A stretch of 64,000 nucleotides of DNA from Actinernus sp. WN-2022 (Eukaryota; Cnidaria; Anthozoa; Actiniaria; Actinernidae), in contig JAOWCC010001590.1 of assembly GCA_030867875.1 (NCBI GenBank), forward strand, positions 248,001 to 312,000, given 5' to 3'. Shown in pieces: positions 57,770 through 64,000 of the stretch. The notes under the pieces were generated by a model, which saw only the letters and a list, made by a program, of their open reading frames with translations, was not told the origin of the DNA and made no database searches. Position 1 is the first letter of the stretch. Every line of letters begins with the position of its first letter. The translations under genes were made by a program, and so were the position numbers.

Positions 57770-58822
57770 CTGTGGCTAAAAAAAAGAAAGACTGGTTGGT
57801 AAAATCAAAATGTCCGGCTTTGTCTTAGCTCTCTTATTAGCATATGCGACATTTATATTTATCGGTTTACAGCTAGAAATCAGAATTTTGTGTGACAAGA
57901 CAGGGGCTTATCCAGGATTAGTATTAGTTATGCTAAATATTGCTATCCGGATATTCTTCACTTTCACTTCAGGTTATCGCCGCCATCTTGGTTGACGTAA
58001 ACAAAAGGTTCCTCGTTAGATTCTCTTGTAAGTTCAACCAACATGGCCGCCACGTCTTTGTCATTTGAATTTCTGGGAATTGATTAAAAGCCAAGGATTC
58101 CAGCTGCCTTGACTTACTTTGTGACTGATCCTGTCACATTCACTCTTTATTTTTAATTGTAAGAAGAAGAGAAGTTTGAGCCATCTAGTGTAAGCATCAT
58201 CCAATATGACGTCGCGAAAAGAAAAAAAGCATTTCAAACATTTTAATATTCAAGGTATTCGCACTTTCTCTCTTGTGTATGTTTATCTCAATGAAATACA
58301 AATGTAAGTTTTGTTTATGGTATCGGCTTCGTAATAACTGCGCATGCGTACATGTCGTATAATTTTCGAAACCTGGATTCCGCCTGAAGAAGCCCTTTGT
58401 ATAATGTTGAAGAATAAACTTCTTATCACGGCTGATACTGTTAGCTTGAAGCTTACATTACAAATTGTACAAGTGAGTAACTTCCGCTTTAGTTACTTTA
58501 AGCGGCCTTTTCTCCTAATAACAATAATCCTACGATTTTCGGGTCGGTCACTTAGCCTAACTCTTTGTCCAAGCTTTGTTTAGGGACATACTGTTATGGA
58601 AAGAAGAGTAATATAAAAATAGTACAAAGCTATTCAACATAACAAACTGTTTCTAGTCTAGAATAAAGATGTACCAGAGAAAACGACTGGAAAAGAAACA
58701 CTCACCATTTACTATTGTCCATAGTCTGTTTAAGAGAAAAAGAAGATCAAGTTATTAGTACGCCGTTATATGAAAGACAGGAGGTAGTCTCAGCACGGGT
58801 AAACAAGGTGCCGTACCAATTC

Positions 58823-58982
58823 ACTCTTTTCACCTGGTGGTCATCTTGGATTCAAAGCGAGGCAATCCTTTGTTTTTGCCAGGTTAGCCTCGTTTCGACT
58901 ATCCCTCATTGCGAGGCTAACCTTGCAAAAACAAAGAATTGTCTCGCTTTGAATCCAAGATGGCCACCAGGTGAAAAGAGTT
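58823..58982. repeat. Long hairpin, ~70-bp arms
   Basis: CTCTTTTCACCTGGTGG, TCATCTTGGATTCAAAGCG and TTTGTTTTTGC...GGTTAGCCTCG pair with their complements across a ~15-bp loop centred near 58.90 kb. It is almost perfect by eye. No coding sequence is present. Confidence 0.88.
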
Positions 58983-60109
58983 AATAAAATAAGGTGCCGT
59001 GCCACGCATCGAAGTGCTGTGCTTGGTCAATGGAGTAACAATTTAAAATACTGCGCGTGCGCTGTTGAAAAAGAAAAATGGCGGGCAGAGCAACGCGCAT
59101 CTGAAAAAGCCCGAAGAACCGCGGTATGAACCCGGAGCGAGGAAGCTCTACAAACTCTATTATCTGGACCGAGAAAACTATTCTGGGCTACGTTCATCGT
59201 AGTGATAAACATCCTCATGTTCCTCTTTTTGTTATCTCGGGTATTGATCGATCGATGGTGTGGTTATTATTCTTTCTTTAGAGCTAAGCGTTGCAAGCTA
59301 CGTTCTATACAGCGCCTTTCTCGATTTTAGAGGCGATAAACACTTATTGAGCTGTTTCCCGCCATCTTTGCCGAAAACAAGCACAAATTAAGGAGTGCCA
59401 GTATATTTATAGGCACTGTGTCTGACTTCTCATGATTGTCCATGTAAACGGGTAGTGCCGTGACGCTAATTTATCGGCACCGTGTCGAGATTCGGGGTTC
59501 CGTGCCGTCTATTTTTGCTAGTGTAAATGGGCGTTGAAATGACGTTTTTAGCGAGAATTGTTCGCTTCAGTTCACTGCACCTTTTTGCTGGATTTCGAAG
59601 TTAGTTTCAACGGAATCATTGTAGCCACTGTCAAATTAACCATGCAGTTCATTGTAGTTTTTATGAGTTTGCTCAGAAAACTCTTGTCTGATTTTTTTGA
59701 TATTTAAAAATGCTGCCCTTTTCACTTGAGACTGACCAGTTAGTCTTTTCTGAATTTCACTCATCCAAACGCTTGCCTACATCATGTTGATTTGAAAACG
59801 TCTCAATTCTTTCACTCTTTTCTTTGCTGGTAGCTCGGAAAAAATGACGCTCAAAATTTGGCAAAACAGCGTCTTCGCTGAACAAACTTTCCTGTTCACT
59901 CTGTATATAACTTTCCTACACGGGAGAAAAAAAGGTAAGAATCTGAAAAAAATTACTAGGTGCTAGGGTGAACCGAAATCTGATGTGAAGGTGCAGTCTT
60001 ATAGCAAAATGGTCAGTGGCTACTTGCCAATCAGAGCACGTATTCTTATATGGTCGATAGCTACTAGCCAATCAGAGCCGGCGAGTGTTGTATCCTGGTC
60101 ATGTTTTAA

Positions 60110-60265
60110 TTAAAGTGTAAATCAGGTCAAACATTTTTATCACTAATATCGATTCTATATCAAGTGAATAGTTGAATAGTAGAATGTTTCTCAATTTGAG
60201 TGTTGCATCCATGAGTTATAGTGGTTTATATTTATAATATATTCAAGCTGGTGACGTAAAACCGG
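60110..60265. mobile_element. Foldback MITE, family A (half copy)
   Basis: Only the left arm is present: ATCGATTCTATATCAAGTGA, GAGTGTTGCATCCATGAG and TTATAGTGGTTTATA match the 50.9- and 34.2-kb copies. The mirrored right arm is missing, which suggests deletion or rearrangement. Confidence 0.7.
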
Positions 60266-61669
60266 TCTTCGTTTATTATGAAAAACATACTGGTAGAGAT
60301 TAATGACCTTTTGTAAATTTAGTTTTGAAAGACAAACGCATGACTGAAGCGTAACAAAGTTCACGCACGAGAGTAAAGAGAGTAAACTCGACTCAAGCCT
60401 GTCAGTGCACGGTACAAAGCACATATATGTTTACAGTTGTGAAAGCTCCGTAAAACGTTTCAAAGACAGTACTACTTTTTCACCAGAGTTCAAAGCTACT
60501 CAAATCAATTGAAATGTTTAGTACAGAACCAAATTGTTTGTGCCGAATAACCGAAAGTGGAACGGAAAGAGCAAATTCCGTGGTAAACGAGTTACCCGAC
60601 ATCATGCTATCATGCGCTGACAGGATTGTGTCGAGAAATTCAAGTTTTCTTGAATGGAAAGTTGTTCTGGCTGCGCTAAGCAGCTGAGTCCGCCACGAAG
60701 CACGCAAATCATTGTTGGTCAAAGCCAACAGTTCCAACTGAAGTTATCTAGATCCTTAAAGTTAACTCAAAGTCATTTTCTCATTTAAAAAAGTAAATAT
60801 GAACAATTTCCCCATTTTTCGACGATATTCTCTGAGTACGTCTCTCCGCTGGTTTGAAATTTGTGTTGAATCAAACAGATAAATGGAACTACTGGGAATG
60901 CGGCAGAAACGACGCTGATTGGCTAATTTAGACCGGGAGCTCAGGGGCAGAATCAGCCCGGCGGTAAGCATTTACTGTGATATTTGGATGGAATGGTACT
61001 TGGGATAATAAGAGACGGTGCAGAGTAATTCAGATTTGTCAGTGGCAGAAGAACAACTGGCGCCGGATCGGGATTTACAAAATCGCTTTAGCTGTGAGTG
61101 TGAGTACAGAATAGTTCCACATGCTGAGGCCAAAGGCAGATGATCACTTTCTTCCAGATAAGTACAATTTTCGCTGACATATCCCGAATACGTGAATTCG
61201 GTTTTTCCGTGACTCATACCTTGGCTTTAAAGGTTTTTGTTTTGATATACGTGAACATTGACAGCGAGGAAATAGTATTTATAACGGCAAACACAAACTT
61301 AGCTGACAATATACCTTTTTATAGTATGGAGGATGGCGGGAGTTGACCCTGCACTGATAGAAACCCTCTTTCTATGAATAGCTAACTAGATACAAGTCTC
61401 GACCTAAGCTCACTCAACTCCAGCCTCGTCGATATCACCAAAGGCTTGGTTGCCTTTCAAAATGCGGTCCGAGGACTAAACATGTAGATATGACTATTCT
61501 CTGCTGAAATTATATGTAAATCAGTGTTAAAAATACTTTCAAGTAGTTCCTTTACTTTCGAAAGACTTTGAGACCAAGTTCCTGTTCTTATGATATAGCA
61601 TTGTCCTGCATTAAAAAAAAATTTCACTCTGAAGTTGCTAGACAACTGAAACAAAATGGCCGACATTAT

Positions 61670-61790
61670 AGGAAAATCACATGCCTGACGAGGTAATTTC
61701 ACGTTAAATTGCACGAGAAAACCGATGTCGCCCGAGTTTTTCGAGTGCAATTTAACGTGGAATTACCGAGTCAGGCATGTGATTTTCCTT
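61670..61790. repeat. Hairpin with ~50-bp arms
   Basis: GGAAAATCACATGCCTGAC, GAGGTAATTTCACG and TTAAATTGCACGAG pair with complements ending GTCAGGCATGTGATTTTCC around a ~20-bp loop. Mismatches are few. An open frame crossing it is incidental. Confidence 0.85.
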
Positions 61791-64000
61791 GAATCGCATA
61801 GTCCGATGAATTACTTGAAGATTTAGTACTTTTTTTGATATTTTGCTAAGTTATAAATAGCGCGCGTAGTCTACACTGGATCACCACTCCGTCTCAGCCA
61901 ATCAGCGTCTGATTTCGCAAATGCACCGTACGATTAAGCTTTGGCTATGCGATTCTATCCCATTTTGTAAGTGGATTCATGAATGCGAACCAGTCAGAAA
62001 TGAGATTGCTCGATTTACCAAGGTTACCGAGTTGGTATAATATTATACTAATACAAGAAAGTTCCCCTGTACTGATCTGACGGTAGAAGAGGGGACCTTA
62101 TTATATTTATCAAAATTAAACAAATTGTGGAGAGTGCAGACAAAATGTTTATTCAGGTCTAGCTTATCAAGCACCCACTCTCTACACGTTGCAAGGGAAT
62201 CAAATGAGTTGACTACTAGTGTTGTACCATATATTTTTTGGGTGGATGGGATACCCTCTCTTGAATGTTTTTTTTAACAGGATGTGAACAAAAAATATTT
62301 TCTTAACTTCGATAACAAGAACTCCTCTAACTTGGGGCATTCCAATGTTGCAAATTTTCGAGCAACTGCACTACTTGTAAATCCTTTTTCTCTTTATACA
62401 ATGTTTGATACAACGTTTTAAGGTATTATGACAGCATTTATAGGGAAAAATCGTTACCAAGTTAATGTTGAGGAATGTTCATGACTGAACATTTTGTTTA
62501 CTCTCAGTACGATGAACTACATGTTTGTTTTGTCCCTTAAGCCAATAAGACACAAATTGGAAAACTTAAATGCAGGTCAATACATTCTGGTACTAAATAG
62601 CAGGTAATATTATATTTTTCCGCTGACTTTAAAAACATAACTTTCCTTAAAATTATATTAACGAGTCTTTAGATGTAATGATTAACTTAATCGCATTTTA
62701 GAAGTCTTCCGTGAAACATTTTAAACAAAAATGACACATATTAATCAAACATACTCAGTTACGATCTAGTATACGTATATAACCAACAGCTAGTATAACG
62801 TTAGTATTTAACAGAACCGCATGTTTAAAAACAATCCAGGAAACGTGATGAGCAAATCAAGAATGTGGCGAACAAATCCCCAAAAAACGTTTTACTACTA
62901 CAAAATTCATAAACCAAAAAGTCGTATTTTTAAGCGATCTGGTTAGTCTTATGATTTATTTAGTGTTAGTTAGTATTTACGTTACCTCATGCAGTATAAA
63001 CAACTTGTATGAGCTAATACAATAAATGTTAGACAACCAAAACGCAGGTCAAGGGGTTGTAAAAGTAAATAACAGGTAGTTTTGAATTTAAAAAAACATC
63101 AATTTCATTTATATCTTTTTAACGAGATATTTAAGTATAAATCCACCGTATTTGTAAATTTGTACTGAGAAGTTATACGAGGTCTGAAATGTGAGATGAA
63201 AATCAAAACCTAGAGTCTAATTAAAGAGCCCAACATACGTAAAATACATACATATAATTGCTTGGCTTATTGTTTATGTTGTTTGAACTAAATTTTCCTA
63301 ATGAACGAATCCGACTAAATTTTCAAATTAGGTGAGAGACGCACAGCGGTACCACAAAGTGAACAGTGGTACCACAAAGTGAACATAAAGTAGCGAATGA
63401 AGAGTAACCATTAGGAACCTATTAAGTATTATGAACGATAAACGTCTTACTGATTTTTAGAAATGTATTAGCTCCTTAAGACATTTCTACGCCTAATAAA
63501 TAATACATTACATTAAGTGTGTGAAAGTACTAAGACCATGCTTTGATCAAATACGACACATCTTACACGTTAAAAAGTAGCACTAGTTCAATTGCGAACG
63601 GTGGATTTTCTGGAGCCACATTTTCTAAAATATTTGTCTTATCTAAAAAGACAGTTTTCTCAGTCTTAAGTCAGATCTGATACATGAGTAACTGTGGAAT
63701 CATCCGATTTTGTAAAATTTAAAATGGTGTAAATTAAATGTGAAATTTGAAACACAAAAAAGCAAAACGTTTTATTTATAAACGATCATGTTAACATTAG
63801 CCTATTTTTCATCTAGTCAATTCTAGTCACTCAAAAAAGGTTACTTCTTTTGGTACTTTAAAACACTTCAAGAATCATTTGATTAGAAACTTAAAAATTA
63901 TCGTTGCAGCAGATATTTGTTCATATTCAAAGGCTATTTTATGGGCTTCTCAATTTAATGAATGCCTGTTTTCGAGGGACAAATAATTACCTGCTCGCGT
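61791..64000. other. No supported feature
   Basis: This is AT-rich non-coding sequence. I saw no exon with domain similarity, no RNA gene and no transposon protein. A 20-bp tandem duplication (GGTACCACAAAGTGAACA) at about 63348-63385 is the only small structure noted. Confidence 0.5.

Noticed and set aside
60480..61217. Two minus-strand frames of 81-85 residues as upstream exons
   Set aside because: No recognised domain, and no acceptor and donor pair in phase 1. Left unannotated.

Overview
The window looks like animal nuclear DNA, most likely from an anthozoan cnidarian such as a stony coral or a relative. This is inferred from intron-rich genes, abundant SINE, LINE, Penelope-like and foldback elements, and a modular extracellular protein that combines von Willebrand A (vWA), fibronectin type II (FN2), discoidin (F5/8C) and a GCYKDTG-type cysteine domain that I associate with cnidarian matrix proteins. 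No bacterial features were seen.

One minus-strand gene explains essentially all the coding signal from about 57.8 kb down to 1.1 kb. I reconstructed it exon by exon from splice sites and domain homology. In transcription order it reads: a putative upstream exon (57.65-57.77 kb); triad 1 (55.07-52.17 kb) and triad 2 (51.50-40.31 kb); a vWA domain in one exon (39.51-38.97 kb); a 36-nt Pro/Arg linker exon; a second vWA domain in three exons (38.05-34.90 kb); triads 3-13 (32.26-4.68 kb); and an F5/8C domain in three exons (4.36-1.10 kb). Each triad is M-W-F: a 30-36 nt microexon (M, reading RRxVxITTGLxG), a ~285-nt exon for a WSC-like four-cysteine domain (W), and a ~168-192 nt FN2 exon (F). There are 13 complete triads. 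All M, W and F exons start and end in phase 1, and the exons found sum to 8,214 nt (2,738 codons) in one uninterrupted frame. The true 5' end and signal peptide, and the 3' end after the F5/8C domain, were not found and probably lie outside the window.

The most striking structure is 15.47-31.79 kb: nine head-to-tail copies of a ~1.78 kb unit carrying one triad, almost identical in introns as well as exons. Shared variants show higher-order duplication within the array. Both array edges fall at WSC-like exons, which suggests unequal crossing-over between homologous exons. The phase-1 symmetry means that gain or loss of units keeps the protein in frame.

The remaining DNA is intronic and rich in mobile elements: a LINE 3' end (1.3-1.9 kb), two tRNA-derived SINEs, a TIR element with tRNA-like sequence in its arms (10.2-11.4 kb), a Penelope-like GIY-YIG remnant (13.6-14.1 kb), a dispersed foldback family (34.2, 43.8, 50.9 and 60.1 kb), a nested palindrome element (35.8-36.5 kb), two minisatellites that both have a 52-bp period (45.65 and 50.2 kb), and several long hairpins. 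From 57.8 kb to the right end I found hairpins and repeats but no convincing gene.
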